NCBI GenBank assembly: GCA_030650395.1
Contig: JAUSDY010000073.1
Coordinates: 1 to 57,120, forward strand
From: Acidobacteriota bacterium
Lineage (GTDB): Bacteria > Acidobacteriota > Vicinamibacteria > Vicinamibacterales > UBA2999
Reading direction: 5' to 3'
DNA: 57,120 nucleotides
In this document: piece by piece, positions 36,095-45,978 of the stretch
Numbering within the stretch: the first letter of the stretch is position 1
Layout: every line of letters starts with the position of its first letter
The notes under the pieces: generated by a model
The model's database searches: none
The model's input: the letters and a program-made list of their open reading frames with translations, nothing else
Told to the model about the DNA's origin: nothing
Position numbers and translations under genes: made by a program

Positions 36095-37327
36095 TTAGAA
36101 AAACTCCTTGAACACCGTGCGCAGCCGGCCCATCACCCGGGTCAGCGCGCCGCCGCCGCCGGCCGCCGCGTTCGGTCCGCGATGACGAGCGGCGTACAAC
36201 ACCAGTCCGACCGACGTCGCGTACGCCGGGTTGCTGACATGATCGGCAAGGCCGCCGACTCCGGTCGGCGAACCGCGCCGGATCGGCAGGTCGAAAATCT
36301 GCTCCGAGATCTCGGACATGCCCTCGAGCACGGCACCGCCGCCGGTCAGCACGAGCCCGGAGTTCAAGGACTTCTCGTAGCCGGCCTTGCTGATCTCGTC
36401 CCAGATCAAGTGGAACATCTCTTCGGCCCGCGGCTGGAGGATGTCCGAGAGAATTCGGCGCGCCATCACGCGCGGCCGCCGGCCGCCGACGCTCGCGACC
36501 TCGATGGTCTCGTCTTCTTCAACCATCGACGACAGCGCGCACCCGGCGCGGCGCTTCACTTTTTCCGCGTCCGGGATCGGCGTGCGCAGGCCGACGGCGA
36601 TGTCGTTGGTGAAGTGATCGCCGCCGACCGCGATCACCGCGGTGTGCCACAGGCTGCCGCGCTCGAAGATCGCGAGGTCCGCGGTGCCGCCGCCGATGTC
36701 GACGACGGCGACGCCGAGCTCTTTCTCGTCGGGGGTCAGCACGGTTTCGGAGGCGGCAAGCTGGCCGATCACCGTGTCGATCACCTCGACGCCGGCGCGA
36801 TTGACGCACGCCACGAGATTCTGCGTGGCGGTCTGGCTGCCGGTGATGATGTGCACGTTGACTTCGAGCCGCGCCCCGATCAGCCCGACCGGCGCGCCGA
36901 TGCCCTCCTGCTCGTCAACCACGAAGTCTTGCGGCAGCACGTGGAGGATCTCGCGGCCGGCCGGCAGCGACACCGCCCGCGCCGCATCGATCGCGCGCCG
37001 CACATCGTCTCGCGTCACCTCGCGGTTCTTGCCGGCCACCGCCACGACGCCGCGGCTGTTGAAGCCCTTGATATGAGGCCCGCTGATCGCGAGGTGCACC
37101 GAGCCGACCTCGACGCCGGCCATGAGCTCGGCCTCTTCGATCGATTTCTTGATCGACTCGACCGCGGCCTCGAGATTGACCACGACCCCGCGCTTGAGCC
37201 CCTTTGATTCGGCCACGCCGATGCCGATCACGTCGACACCGCCCTCGTCCAGCAACTCGCCGACCACGGTGCACACCTTGGTCGTGCCGATGTCGAGCCC
37301 CACCACGTAGCGTTCCTGTCGTGCCAC
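36095..37327 (-). CDS. ftsA: Cell division protein FtsA
   Basis: A 410-residue actin-like ATPase. It has VVGLDIGTTKVCTVVGEL, the SHS2-type insert (GSVHLAISGPHIKGFNSRG), VVDIGGGTADLAIF, GLVLTGGGAVLEGM and an amphipathic C-terminal tail (VMGRLRTVFKEFF) that anchors FtsZ to the membrane. It overlaps the ftsQ stop by one base. It links FtsZ to the membrane and to downstream division proteins. Confidence 0.95.
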   Translation of the reverse strand: MARQERYVVGLDIGTTKVCTVVGELLDEGGVDVIGIGVAESKGLKRGVVVNLEAAVESIKKSIEEAELMAGVEVGSVHLAISGPHIKGFNSRGVVAVAGKNREVTRDDVRRAIDAARAVSLPAGREILHVLPQDFVVDEQEGIGAPVGLIGARLEVNVHIITGSQTATQNLVACVNRAGVEVIDTVIGQLAASETVLTPDEKELGVAVVDIGGGTADLAIFERGSLWHTAVIAVGGDHFTNDIAVGLRTPIPDAEKVKRRAGCALSSMVEEDETIEVASVGGRRPRVMARRILSDILQPRAEEMFHLIWDEISKAGYEKSLNSGLVLTGGGAVLEGMSEISEQIFDLPIRRGSPTGVGGLADHVSNPAYATSVGLVLYAARHRGPNAAAGGGGALTRVMGRLRTVFKEFF

Positions 37328-38175
37328 TAGTCCTCCACCGTCATTTTTTTCGCCGGCGCTTTCACCGGACGCACGTACAACCGTTCGTCGAACCGCAGAT
37401 CCACGTAATCGATCGCCGCCATGCGCTCGTGCAGCGCCGGCGCCAGGTCGAGGTATTGCTGCAACCGCGCCACGAAATCGGTGTCGCCGATCCGCAGCAG
37501 CGCCGTGTCACCGTCGAGGATCACGACCGCATCGTGCAGATCGGCGACGTCGATCTGCGACACGCGCCTGGCGATCTCGGGCCGCACCGCCAGCGCGGCG
37601 ATGACGCGGCCGGCAAACTCGGCGCGCAGCGGATCGACCAGCGAGCCGCCCTCCTGCGGCGACGTGCCCAGGCCGTCGATGATCGGCAGGTCGACGTCGG
37701 CGTAGGCAGGCCCGTATTCGTCGACGATCACGCCCTGGCCGTCGATCAGGTACAGCGCGGTGCCGATGCGGCCGATCCCCATCGGCCGGCGCTCGTGCAC
37801 GGTGATCTCGACGGTCGAAGGCAACACGCGGCGAATCGTCGCGCGGTCGACCCACGGCGAGGCCAGCAGCCGCTGCCGCCACTGGTCCAGCCGCACCGTG
37901 AGGATGTTCTGCCCGCGCAAGCCGTCGACGAGGGCCAGCACTTCGCCGGCCGACAACCGTTCGTGGCCGCGCACGACGAGATGACCAATCTGCAGCGTCT
38001 GCGCATCGGCGACCAGCGCGACGCCGCGGTAGCCGCCGTAGATCAGCAGCGCGCACACCACGGCTGAACGCGCGGCCAGCCAGGCCTGCTTCAACGCGAG
38101 GCTGCGCTTGCGCGCGGGCTTGACGCGGGCGCGGCGGAACCGCTTGTCGGTGCCGGTGGCGAGGGCTTGCATCAC
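37327..38175 (-). CDS. ftsQ: Cell division protein FtsQ/DivIB
   Basis: A 282-residue single-pass membrane protein. It has a basic N-terminus ([18 protein letters not shown]), a membrane segment ([19 protein letters not shown]), and a POTRA domain starting [20 protein letters not shown] and including [20 protein letters not shown]. The FtsQ beta domain follows, ending near [17 protein letters not shown]. It joins FtsL and FtsB to regulate septal synthesis. It overlaps murC by 4 bases (ATGA). Confidence 0.92.
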   Translation of the reverse strand: MMQALATGTDKRFRRARVKPARKRSLALKQAWLAARSAVVCALLIYGGYRGVALVADAQTLQIGHLVVRGHERLSAGEVLALVDGLRGQNILTVRLDQWRQRLLASPWVDRATIRRVLPSTVEITVHERRPMGIGRIGTALYLIDGQGVIVDEYGPAYADVDLPIIDGLGTSPQEGGSLVDPLRAEFAGRVIAALAVRPEIARRVSQIDVADLHDAVVILDGDTALLRIGDTDFVARLQQYLDLAPALHERMAAIDYVDLRFDERLYVRPVKAPAKKMTVED

Positions 38176-39683
38176 CGCACCTCCTTCGGCCCGTGACGCC
38201 GTTCGAGCTCGCTGACCAGGGAAGACGCCAGGCCGCCGATCGATCCGGCGCCGAGCGTGAGCACGAGATCGCCGGGGCGCGCGAGGTCCGCCACCGCGGC
38301 AGCCACCTGATCCAACCGCGGCACCAGGTGCACCGGCGTTTTCCGGCCGCCATTCACGGCGGCCGCAAGCGCTTCGATGGTGATGCCGGGGATGGGATCT
38401 TCGCTGGCCGCGTAGATGTCGGTCAGCACGACCTCGTCCGCGGTGGCCAGCGCCGTTGCGAATTCCGCCATCAGGTCGCGGGTGCGGGTGTAGCGGTGGG
38501 GCTGGAAGGCCACGACCACGCGCGACGGCTTGGCCGCCCGGGCGGCCGCGAGCACCGCCGCAATTTCGGTCGGGTGGTGGCCGTAATCATCGACGACGGT
38601 GATGCCCCCGATGACGCCGCGACGCTCGAAGCGTCGCTCCGCGCCGCCAAATTCCGCCAGCGCCGACACGATGCGATCGAACGGCGCATCGAGCTCGAGG
38701 CCCACGGCAATCGCCGCAAGCGCGTTCTGCACGGAATGCCGTCCGGGCACCGCGAGGGCGAGCGTGCCGAGTGTCGATTCGCTGACGCCGCCGCGCCGGG
38801 TCCGCCGCACGACAGTGAATCGCGATCCGAAACCCTCGAGCGTGACATCCTTCGCGCACAACTCGACGAACGCCTGAGGCACCCCCAAAGAAGGGGGTGC
38901 CTCCACAGCAGTCTCGGTTGTGGGGGCAACCCCTTTTTTGGGGTTGCCCTCTGATTGGGCCGGACCATCCTCAATGCCGTAGGTGATCACCCGCCGCGTG
39001 AAGCGCGGGATCACGCGACAGAGCTCCGCGTCGTCGGCGCACGCCACCACGGCGCCGTAGAAGGGCACCTTGTTGGCGAAGTCGACAAACGCCTGCTGCA
39101 GGTCGGCGAACCCGCCGTACGCATCCATATGTTCGCGATCGATATTCGTAATCACCGCCACCGACGGCGACAGCTTCAAGAACGAGCGGTCGCTTTCGTC
39201 GGCCTCCACCACCATGCACTCGCCGCGGCCGAGCCGCGCGTTGCTGCCAAACGCGCTCAGCCGGCCGCCGATCACCGCCGTCGGATCCAGCCCGGCGCGC
39301 TCGAGCACGAGCGCGATCATCGAGGTCGTACTCGTCTTGCCGTGTGCGCCCGCCACCGCGATGCCAAACCGCAGCCGCATCAGCTCGGCCAGCATCTCGG
39401 CGCGCGGAATCACCGGGATCCGCCGCCCCCGCGCCTCGACCACCTCGGGGTTGTCGGGGCGCACCGCCGACGACACCACCACGACATCAGCGCTGCCGAC
39501 GTTGGCCGCCGCGTGGCCGATGCCTACCACCACGCCGAGCGATTCAAGCCGTTCGGTCACCGCCGATCGCTTCGCGTCCGATCCCGACACCGCGTATCCC
39601 AGGTTGGCGAGCAGCTCCGCGATCCCGCTCATGCCGATGCCGCCAATGCCCACGAAGTGGACGCGCCGCGTTTTACCCAGCAC
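38172..39683 (-). CDS. murC: UDP-N-acetylmuramate-L-alanine ligase MurC
   Basis: A 503-residue ligase that adds L-Ala to UDP-MurNAc using ATP. It has [35 protein letters not shown] (P-loop), [21 protein letters not shown] and [12 protein letters not shown] use GTG 39683, where homology begins, not the open frame extending to 39908 inside murG. Residues about 243-269 are an extra segment made of two palindromic repeats inserted in frame before the glycine-rich middle domain resumes ([16 protein letters not shown]). It overlaps the murG end by 11 bases. Confidence 0.93.
   Translation of the reverse strand: MLGKTRRVHFVGIGGIGMSGIAELLANLGYAVSGSDAKRSAVTERLESLGVVVGIGHAAANVGSADVVVVSSAVRPDNPEVVEARGRRIPVIPRAEMLAELMRLRFGIAVAGAHGKTSTTSMIALVLERAGLDPTAVIGGRLSAFGSNARLGRGECMVVEADESDRSFLKLSPSVAVITNIDREHMDAYGGFADLQQAFVDFANKVPFYGAVVACADDAELCRVIPRFTRRVITYGIEDGPAQSEGNPKKGVAPTTETAVEAPPSLGVPQAFVELCAKDVTLEGFGSRFTVVRRTRRGGVSESTLGTLALAVPGRHSVQNALAAIAVGLELDAPFDRIVSALAEFGGAERRFERRGVIGGITVVDDYGHHPTEIAAVLAAARAAKPSRVVVAFQPHRYTRTRDLMAEFATALATADEVVLTDIYAASEDPIPGITIEALAAAVNGGRKTPVHLVPRLDQVAAAVADLARPGDLVLTLGAGSIGGLASSLVSELERRHGPKEVR
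38876..38949. repeat. Two perfect hairpins inserted within murC
   Basis: Hairpin 1 has arms GAGGCACCCCC and GGGGGTGCCTC around AAAGAA (38876-38903). Hairpin 2 has arms GGGCAACCCC and GGGGTTGCCC around TTTTTT (38924-38949). Together they add about 25 codons and keep the murC frame open. Confidence 0.85.
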
Positions 39684-40797
39684 GTTGTCCGCCCTGTCCC
39701 GAGCGCAGTCGAGGGGCCAACTGCTCAACCCGATCCGCGATTCGCTCGGCCGCGTCAGGCCGCGCCAGCGTGCGCGCCGCCGCCGCCATCCGCATCCGCC
39801 CTTCGCCGTCGGCGACCAACCCCCCGATCGCCGCAGCCAGCCGCTCGCCCGACAGGTCCCGTTCCTCGACGACCAGCGCCGCCCCCGCCCGCGCGAGCAC
39901 CTCGGCATTCTTCCGCTGGTGGTCGTCGGTGGCGGTCGGCAGCGGCACGAGAATCGCCGGCCGTCCTGCCGCGGTCAGTTCCGCGAGGGTGGTCGCACCC
40001 GCGCGGCAAATGACCAGGTCGGCCGCCTTCATCTCTCCGTCGATTTCGAAGATGAAGGCTTCGACTCGGGCCGCGACCTCGGCACGCTGGTACGCGGTGC
40101 GCACCAGATCCAGATCGCGCTCGCCGGTCTGGTGGGTGATCGCAAGGCGTACCCCGGTGGCTGCCAGCCGCGACGCTGCCTCCACCATGGCCACGTTGAT
40201 CGCGTGCGCGCCCTGAGAACCGCCAAAGATCAGAACCCGTGCCGCAGCACGCGGCGTGTCAGCTTGAGCATTCGACTCCTTGTCGTTGGCTTGAAAGAAC
40301 TCTGGCCGCACCGGGTTTCCAGCCACGAAGCCGGTGCGGGGGAAATAGCGCAACGCCGCCTCGAAGTTCACCGCCGCGGCCCGCACCATTGGCGCGAGCA
40401 GCCGGTTGGTGATGCCGGGCAGTGCGTTCTGCTCCAGCAACAGGGTCGGGTAGCCGCGCACCGCCGCGAGCGCCAGCACCGGCCCCGACGCGAAGCCGCC
40501 GACGCCGACCACCACGTCGGGGGCATGACGTGAGATCACGCGCCACGCATCGACTGCCGCGATCGGCAGCAGCAGAAAGCCGCGCAGCCGATCTGCGCGC
40601 GACTTGCCCTTCAAGCCCGCCACCCGAATCAACTCCAACCGAAATCCCTCGCGCGGCACCACGCGCGCCTCGATGCCCGGCGCCGTCCCGACAAACACGA
40701 TCTGCGCGCCTGGATCGCGCCGCAGCAGCTCGCGCGCGAGCGCGATTCCCGGGTACAAGTGCCCACCGGTGCCTCCCCCAGCGATCAGGACGCGCAC
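39673..40797 (-). CDS. murG: UDP-GlcNAc transferase MurG
   Basis: A 374-residue GT28 enzyme that converts lipid I to lipid II at the inner membrane. It has [66 protein letters not shown]-type wording ([17 protein letters not shown]) and [22 protein letters not shown]. The normal end is near [11 protein letters not shown]. The last residues [13 protein letters not shown] come from a CCCTGTCCCGAGCG...GTCGAGGGG repeat (about 39692-39718), so the 3' end has been extended by repeat DNA. Confidence 0.94.
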   Translation of the reverse strand: MRVLIAGGGTGGHLYPGIALARELLRRDPGAQIVFVGTAPGIEARVVPREGFRLELIRVAGLKGKSRADRLRGFLLLPIAAVDAWRVISRHAPDVVVGVGGFASGPVLALAAVRGYPTLLLEQNALPGITNRLLAPMVRAAAVNFEAALRYFPRTGFVAGNPVRPEFFQANDKESNAQADTPRAAARVLIFGGSQGAHAINVAMVEAASRLAATGVRLAITHQTGERDLDLVRTAYQRAEVAARVEAFIFEIDGEMKAADLVICRAGATTLAELTAAGRPAILVPLPTATDDHQRKNAEVLARAGAALVVEERDLSGERLAAAIGGLVADGEGRMRMAAAARTLARPDAAERIADRVEQLAPRLRSGQGGQRAG

Positions 40798-40800
40798 AGC

Positions 40801-41910
40801 TCACGCGGCTCCCGTCTCCATGTCGGAGTGCTGCGAAATGTTCAGCAGCACGCCGACGCCCAGCAGGTTGATCAGCATCGACGAGCCGCCGTTGCTGACA
40901 AGCGGCAGCGGGATGCCCTTGGTCGGCATCAGGCCAAGCACGACGCTGATATTCACGAGCGCCTGCAGCACGAGCATCATCGTGATGCCGAGGGCGAGGA
41001 ATGCGCCGAAGCCGTCGGGCGCGTTGAGCGCCGCGCGCAGGCCGCGCCACCCGATCACGCAGAAGCAGAGCAACACCAGCGTGGCGCCGATCAACCCGGT
41101 CTCTTCCGAGATCACGGCGTAAATGAAATCGGTGTGCGGCTCGGGCAGGTAGAACAGCTTCTGCACGCCGTTCATCAGCCCTTTCCCGAACACGCCGCCG
41201 GTGCCGACGGCGATCAGCGATTGGATGATCTGGAAGCCGTCGCCGAGCGGATCCGCCCACGGGTCCATGAAGCTCAGCAGCCGACGCCGGCGGTAATCAG
41301 CCTGCATCAGGATCACGTACAGAGCGGGCAGCGCCAGCAGCAGCGCGCCGAGCATGTAGCGGTAGCTGAAGCCCGCGGCGAAGATCATCACGCCGATTAC
41401 GGCCAGCAGCGACACCGCCGTGCCGAAGTCGGGCTCGAGCAGGATCAGGCCGGCGAGGCCGCCGACGATCACGCCGATCGGCAGCAGCGCGTAGCCCAGC
41501 TCGTTGATGCGGTGGCGGCGGCGCTCGAGGATCATCGCCGTGAAAAAGATCGCCGAGAGCTTGGCCAGTTCAGATGGCTGGATGCCGAAGCCGCCGATGC
41601 CGAACCAGCGGCGCGTGCCGTTGACCGGCCGCGAGAACAGCACGGCGACGAGCAGCAGACCGACCATGCCGAGCAGCCCCCAGATCAGCTTGTCGTTGCG
41701 ATAGGTCCGGTAATCGATGCGCATCACGATCGACAGCACCGCGACGCCGACCGAGGCCCACATGATCTGCCGCGTGACGAACAAGTACGGCTGCTGGTAG
41801 CGCTCGAGCGCCACCAGCGCCGAGGCGCTGTACACCATGACCACGCTGGTGCAAATCAGCGCCAGCGTCGCCAGGAACAACCACTTGTCAGACGAAAGCT
41901 TCCTTGCCAT
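40801..41910 (-). CDS. ftsW: Lipid II polymerase FtsW (SEDS family)
   Basis: A 369-residue protein with about ten membrane segments. It has MVYSASALVALERY, RPVNGTRRWFGIGGFGIQPSELAKL, LEPDFGTAV, FMDPWADPLGDGFQIIQSLIA and the closing KGIPLPLVSNGGSSM. SEDS proteins polymerise glycan strands together with the septal penicillin-binding protein FtsI. I use ATG 41910 (MARKLSSDKW), preceded by AGGAG. The open frame from 42099 would be translated from the repeat-rich spacer and is unlikely. Confidence 0.94.
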   Translation of the reverse strand: MARKLSSDKWLFLATLALICTSVVMVYSASALVALERYQQPYLFVTRQIMWASVGVAVLSIVMRIDYRTYRNDKLIWGLLGMVGLLLVAVLFSRPVNGTRRWFGIGGFGIQPSELAKLSAIFFTAMILERRRHRINELGYALLPIGVIVGGLAGLILLEPDFGTAVSLLAVIGVMIFAAGFSYRYMLGALLLALPALYVILMQADYRRRRLLSFMDPWADPLGDGFQIIQSLIAVGTGGVFGKGLMNGVQKLFYLPEPHTDFIYAVISEETGLIGATLVLLCFCVIGWRGLRAALNAPDGFGAFLALGITMMLVLQALVNISVVLGLMPTKGIPLPLVSNGGSSMLINLLGVGVLLNISQHSDMETGAA

Positions 41911-42131
41911 ACTCCTGGCCCTCTCAATGAGGGGACTAAAGTTTCGCGGCGTCGACTCGATACATGGGTTGCACGTCGAAGCCCACCTTCGCACTGGTGC
42001 TTCGGTGGGCAAGCAGTCAGTAGTCGCCAGTCGACCAGGGAATTGAGACACCAGCCTCGCAGACCGGGGCAGCCTGCGCTCCCAGCGACCAGCTCTCAAT
42101 TGCGTCTAACCGGCTGACGACTACTCACTGC
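41911..42131. repeat. Repeat-rich spacer between murD and ftsW
   Basis: Contains three inverted structures and no gene. These are CCCTCTCAATGAGGGG, then GCCCACC...GGTGGGC (about 41980-42012), and a large imperfect hairpin with arms AAGCAGTCAGTAGTCGCC and GACGACTACTCACTGCTT. The latter also pairs GGAATTGAGA with TCTCAATTG. The outer arm reads in heptamers (AGCAGTC, AGTAGTC, GCCAGTC). It is the only long gap in an otherwise tightly packed operon. Confidence 0.65.
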
Positions 42132-43499
42132 TTACGTGCGATCCGCACTCACAAGCCGCCGCACCTCCTCTTTGAACCGCCGCCCGCGATCGGCGTAATC
42201 CACGAACATGTCGAAGCTCGAACACGCCGGCGCGAGCAGCACCACGCCGTCCGGCACGGCGAGGTCCCACGCCCGCCGCACCGCGTCGGCGAGCGTCTCG
42301 GCCTCTTCGACCGGCACGACACCGGCAAGCGCCTGCCGTACCAGCGGTCTCGCTTCTCCGATCGCGATCACCGCGCGTCCGTGTGCGCGGAGCGGTCCGG
42401 CCAGATCCGCGAAGTCGCCGCCCTTGAAACGTCCGCCGACGATCGCCACCACCTTGTCGAAGCTCTCGATCGACCTGGCGGCCGCATCGACGTTGGTCGC
42501 CTTCGAGTCGTTGATGAAACGCACGCCGCCTTTGGCGCCCACCGGCTCCATCACGTGCTCGAGGCCGGTGAAGCCCTCGAGCGCCCGCGCGAGCGAGTCG
42601 TCTGTCGCGCCCGCGAGATGGCTGATCGTCGTCGCCGCCGCGACGTTGCTGAGCATGTGGCGCCCGGCCAGGTGCACGGCCGCAAGCGGCAGCAAGGGCA
42701 CATCGCCCTCGGAGGTCCGCTGCCACACGAACCCGCGGCCGACGTGGACGTCGGCGTTGGCCGTGTTCTCGACGGCGTAGCGCATCACTTGCGATCGCGC
42801 CTGCTCCGACATGCGCATCGCCTCGGGGCTGTCGGCGTTGACCACCGCCCAATCGCGCGGCTGCTGATTCGCGAAGATCCGGATCTTGGCGGCGGCGTAC
42901 GCGGCCACATCCGGATGGCGATCGAGATGGTCGGGCGAAAAGTTCAGGAGCGCGGCAATCCAGGGCCTGAACGTGTCGGTCGCTTCGAGCTGGAAGCTGC
43001 TGGCCTCAACCACATGAACCGTGTCGGGGGTCGAGGCCTCGACCTGCGCGCTCAGCGGATAACCGATGTTGCCGCCGACCAGCACCTTGCGCCCCGACGC
43101 TTCGAGCATCCGTCCCACCAGCGTGGTGGTGGTCGACTTGCCCTTGGTTCCCGTGATGGCCACGATCGGTCCGCGCAGCCATCGCGACGCGAGCTCGAGC
43201 TCGCCAATCACCGGCACGCCGAGCGCGCGGGCGCGCGTCACCTCGGGCATGTCGAGCGGCACGCCGGGGCTCATCACGATCAGGTTCGCCGTTTCGAAAG
43301 ACGAGGCGACGTGGCCGCCCAGTTCGAGGGCGACGCCGGCGGCCCGCAGCTCCGCCGCTTCCGGGATCTGCGGTTTCCGATCGGTCAGCGTCGTGATGGC
43401 GCCACGCCGCGCCAGCAGCCGTGCAGCGGCGACACCGCTCCTCGCGGCGCCGACGACGAGCACCTGCTGCCCGCTCACGGAAAAGGTCTGGCCTGTCAT
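42132..43499 (-). CDS. murD: UDP-N-acetylmuramoylalanine-D-glutamate ligase MurD
   Basis: A 455-residue Mur ligase that adds D-Glu. It has QVLVVGAARSGVAAARLLA, IVAITGTKGKSTTTTLVGRML (P-loop), NFSPDHLDRHPDVAAYAAAK and RFINDSKATNVDAAARSI. The C-terminus contains VLLAPACSSFDMFVDYADRG, with the family's SPaxaSfD-like wording. It overlaps mraY by 4 bases and is followed by the long repeat spacer before ftsW. Confidence 0.95.
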   Translation of the reverse strand: MTGQTFSVSGQQVLVVGAARSGVAAARLLARRGAITTLTDRKPQIPEAAELRAAGVALELGGHVASSFETANLIVMSPGVPLDMPEVTRARALGVPVIGELELASRWLRGPIVAITGTKGKSTTTTLVGRMLEASGRKVLVGGNIGYPLSAQVEASTPDTVHVVEASSFQLEATDTFRPWIAALLNFSPDHLDRHPDVAAYAAAKIRIFANQQPRDWAVVNADSPEAMRMSEQARSQVMRYAVENTANADVHVGRGFVWQRTSEGDVPLLPLAAVHLAGRHMLSNVAAATTISHLAGATDDSLARALEGFTGLEHVMEPVGAKGGVRFINDSKATNVDAAARSIESFDKVVAIVGGRFKGGDFADLAGPLRAHGRAVIAIGEARPLVRQALAGVVPVEEAETLADAVRRAWDLAVPDGVVLLAPACSSFDMFVDYADRGRRFKEEVRRLVSADRT

Positions 43500-44581
43500 C
43501 GCAGCTTCAACGTCAGCAGGCTGAGCAGGGCGAAGATGATCGCGACGATCAGGAATCGCGTGATCACTTTCGGCTCCTCCCAGCCGCTCAGCTCGAAGTG
43601 GTGATGGAGCGGCGCCATCTTAAAGATGCGCTTGCCGCGAACCTTGAACGAGACCACCTGCAGCACGACCGAGGCGGCTTCGATCACGAAGACGCCGCCG
43701 ACGATCACCAGCAGCAGCTCCTGCTTGATCAGGATTGCGACCGTGGCGAGCGCGCCGCCGAGGGCGAGCGAGCCGACATCGCCCATGAAAATTTCAGCCG
43801 GGTGCGCGTTGTACCAGAGGAAGCCGAGGCTCGCGCCGACCAGCGCGCCGCAGAAGATGGTGAGCTCCCCTGCCGGCGCGAAGCGCACCAGCAGCAGGTA
43901 ATCGGCGAACACGCGATGGCCGACGATGTACGAGAGCGCGGTGAAGGCGCCCGCCGCCACGGCGAACGTGCTGATCGCGAGACCATCGAGGCCGTCGGTC
44001 AGGTTCACCGCGTTGCTCCAGGCCACGAGGACAAACACCGCGAACGGCACGTACCACCAGCCGAGATCGGGGATGAGCTGCTTGAAGAACGGGAAGATCA
44101 GCCTGGTGTTGTAGAGGTTCTTGCTCGCAAGCCACATCAACACCAGGCCGACCGCCAGGCCGACCAGCATCTGAAGGGCGATCTTGTAGCGGGGCCTGAG
44201 GCCGCCCGACGAGCGCTTGGTCACCTTCAAGTAATCGTCGAGGAAGCCGATGGCGCCGAACGACGCCGTCGACAGTACCGCGATCCACACGAACGGGTTC
44301 GTGAGATCCGCCCACAACAACGTCGGGACCAACGCCGCGGTCAGGATCAGAATACCGCCCATCGTCGGCGTGCCCGCCTTGGCGAGATGCGACTGCGGCC
44401 CTTCTTGCCTGATGACCTGGCCGATCTGAAAATCGCGAAGACGCCGGATCAGCCACGGGCCCATCACGAGGCTGATGAGCAGCGCCGTCATGCTCGCGGC
44501 CGCGGTGCGGAACGTGATGTAGCGCGCCACGTTGAAGACGGGGACCTGCGGGACGAACGAGACGAGGAGGTGATACAGCAT
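43496..44581 (-). CDS. mraY: Phospho-MurNAc-pentapeptide transferase MraY
   Basis: A 361-residue membrane enzyme that makes lipid I from UDP-MurNAc-pentapeptide and undecaprenyl phosphate. It has the GTPTMGGILIL signature, FGAIGFLDDYLKV (the DDxxK active-site acids), NAVNLTDGLDGLA and IFMGDVGSLALGGAL. About ten membrane helices are visible, and MAPLHHHFELSGW near the end is the typical HHH motif. Confidence 0.96.
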   Translation of the reverse strand: MLYHLLVSFVPQVPVFNVARYITFRTAAASMTALLISLVMGPWLIRRLRDFQIGQVIRQEGPQSHLAKAGTPTMGGILILTAALVPTLLWADLTNPFVWIAVLSTASFGAIGFLDDYLKVTKRSSGGLRPRYKIALQMLVGLAVGLVLMWLASKNLYNTRLIFPFFKQLIPDLGWWYVPFAVFVLVAWSNAVNLTDGLDGLAISTFAVAAGAFTALSYIVGHRVFADYLLLVRFAPAGELTIFCGALVGASLGFLWYNAHPAEIFMGDVGSLALGGALATVAILIKQELLLVIVGGVFVIEAASVVLQVVSFKVRGKRIFKMAPLHHHFELSGWEEPKVITRFLIVAIIFALLSLLTLKLR

Positions 44582-45978
44582 CAGCCGAATACCGTCGTGA
44601 GCTGTTCGACCACGAGATCCGTCCGCGTTCCGCGCGAACCCTTCACCAGCACGACATCGCCCGACGTCAGTTGCGACGGCAGCGCCCGGGCCGCCTCGTC
44701 GCTGGTGTCGAAGTGCGACACCGTGGCCGCGGGCATGCCGGCGTCGATGGCGGCGGCGCCGAGTGCGCGCGCGGCAGCGCCGCCGACGGTGATCAGTCGC
44801 AGCAGCCCGCTGCCGGCCGCGGCGCGGCCGCAGTCTTCATGGAGCTCGGTCGACAAATCGCCGAGCTCGAGCATCTCGCCGACCACGGCAATGCGCCGCG
44901 CGGCCCAGGTGTGGGCGAGCACGTCGAGCGCGCGCTTCAAGGCAGACGGGCTGGAGTTGTAGGAGTCATCGATCACCGTCACGCCTTTGGGCAGCCGCAG
45001 CACCGCACCGCGGCGCGCGGATGGCTGAAGGGTGGCGGCGGTGGCGACAACGTGGTCGAGGTCGACCCCCATTTCGAGAGCCACAGCGGTGGCGCCCAGC
45101 ACGTTCGACAAGTGCCCGCGTCCGAGCAACGCCACGCGGAGCTCGCGCTCGCCCTGGCTCGTGATCAATCTGGCGCGCGAGCCGGCGAGGCCCAGGTCTT
45201 CGACGTCGACCGCGCGCACCTCCGCCCCTTCGGCCAGGCCGAACGTGATGCGGCGTCCCGCGAAGGCCGGCACCCGCGCCATCACGCGCGCGTCGTCGGC
45301 ATTGGCCACGAGCACGTCATCGCTCGAGGCGTTCTCGAGGATCTCGGCCTTGGCGTCGGCAATCGCGTCTGCCGATCCGAAGTGCCCGATATGTGCCTCG
45401 CCGACATTGGTCCAGACGCGGACCTCCGGCGTGGCGACGTTCACCAGCGTCCGGATTTCACCCGCGTGATTCATGCCCAGCTCCATTACCGCCACGTCCG
45501 CGCCGTGCCTCAGCTCCAGCAACGACAGCGGCAGCCCCAGGTGGTTGTTCAGGTTTCCCCGGTTCTTCACCACCCGGTAGCGCGCGCTCAACAACTCCGC
45601 AATCGCGTCCTTGGTCGTGGTCTTGCCGGCACTGCCGGTAATGGCCACAACCTTGGCGCCCGACTTCTGGCGCACGAACCGCGCGAGGTCCTGCAATCCG
45701 CGCGTCGTGTCGCCGACCTCGATCACGAACGACTCGGCGGCGTCCGGCACCGTGACCGGCCGGCTCACCACGACACCCGCGGCAGGACGCTTGAACGCCG
45801 CGCCGAGAAAGTCGTGGCCATCGCGCGCCGCCACGATCGCGAAAAACAGATCGCCCGAGGCCAGCGTCCTCGTGTCGATCGAAAACCCAGTGACGTAGTG
45901 CTCGCTGTCACCGGCCACCAGCCGGCCGTTCATCACGCCGGCAATCGTCTCGGCCGCGAGCGGAATCGCCCCTGCCAC
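44581..45978 (-). CDS. murF: UDP-MurNAc-tripeptide D-Ala-D-Ala ligase MurF
   Basis: A 465-residue Mur ligase that attaches D-Ala-D-Ala. It has VVAITGSAGKTTTKDAIAEL (P-loop), NLNNHLGLPLSLLEL, VMELGMNHAGEI, and VIDDSYNSSPSALKRALDVL followed by AVVGEMLELGDLS-type wording (IAVVGEMLELGD). The start is GTG, overlapping the murE stop by one base. It lies between murE and mraY in the usual order. No ddl gene is in the cluster, so D-Ala-D-Ala is made by an enzyme encoded elsewhere. Confidence 0.95.
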   Translation of the reverse strand: MAGAIPLAAETIAGVMNGRLVAGDSEHYVTGFSIDTRTLASGDLFFAIVAARDGHDFLGAAFKRPAAGVVVSRPVTVPDAAESFVIEVGDTTRGLQDLARFVRQKSGAKVVAITGSAGKTTTKDAIAELLSARYRVVKNRGNLNNHLGLPLSLLELRHGADVAVMELGMNHAGEIRTLVNVATPEVRVWTNVGEAHIGHFGSADAIADAKAEILENASSDDVLVANADDARVMARVPAFAGRRITFGLAEGAEVRAVDVEDLGLAGSRARLITSQGERELRVALLGRGHLSNVLGATAVALEMGVDLDHVVATAATLQPSARRGAVLRLPKGVTVIDDSYNSSPSALKRALDVLAHTWAARRIAVVGEMLELGDLSTELHEDCGRAAAGSGLLRLITVGGAAARALGAAAIDAGMPAATVSHFDTSDEAARALPSQLTSGDVVLVKGSRGTRTDLVVEQLTTVFG

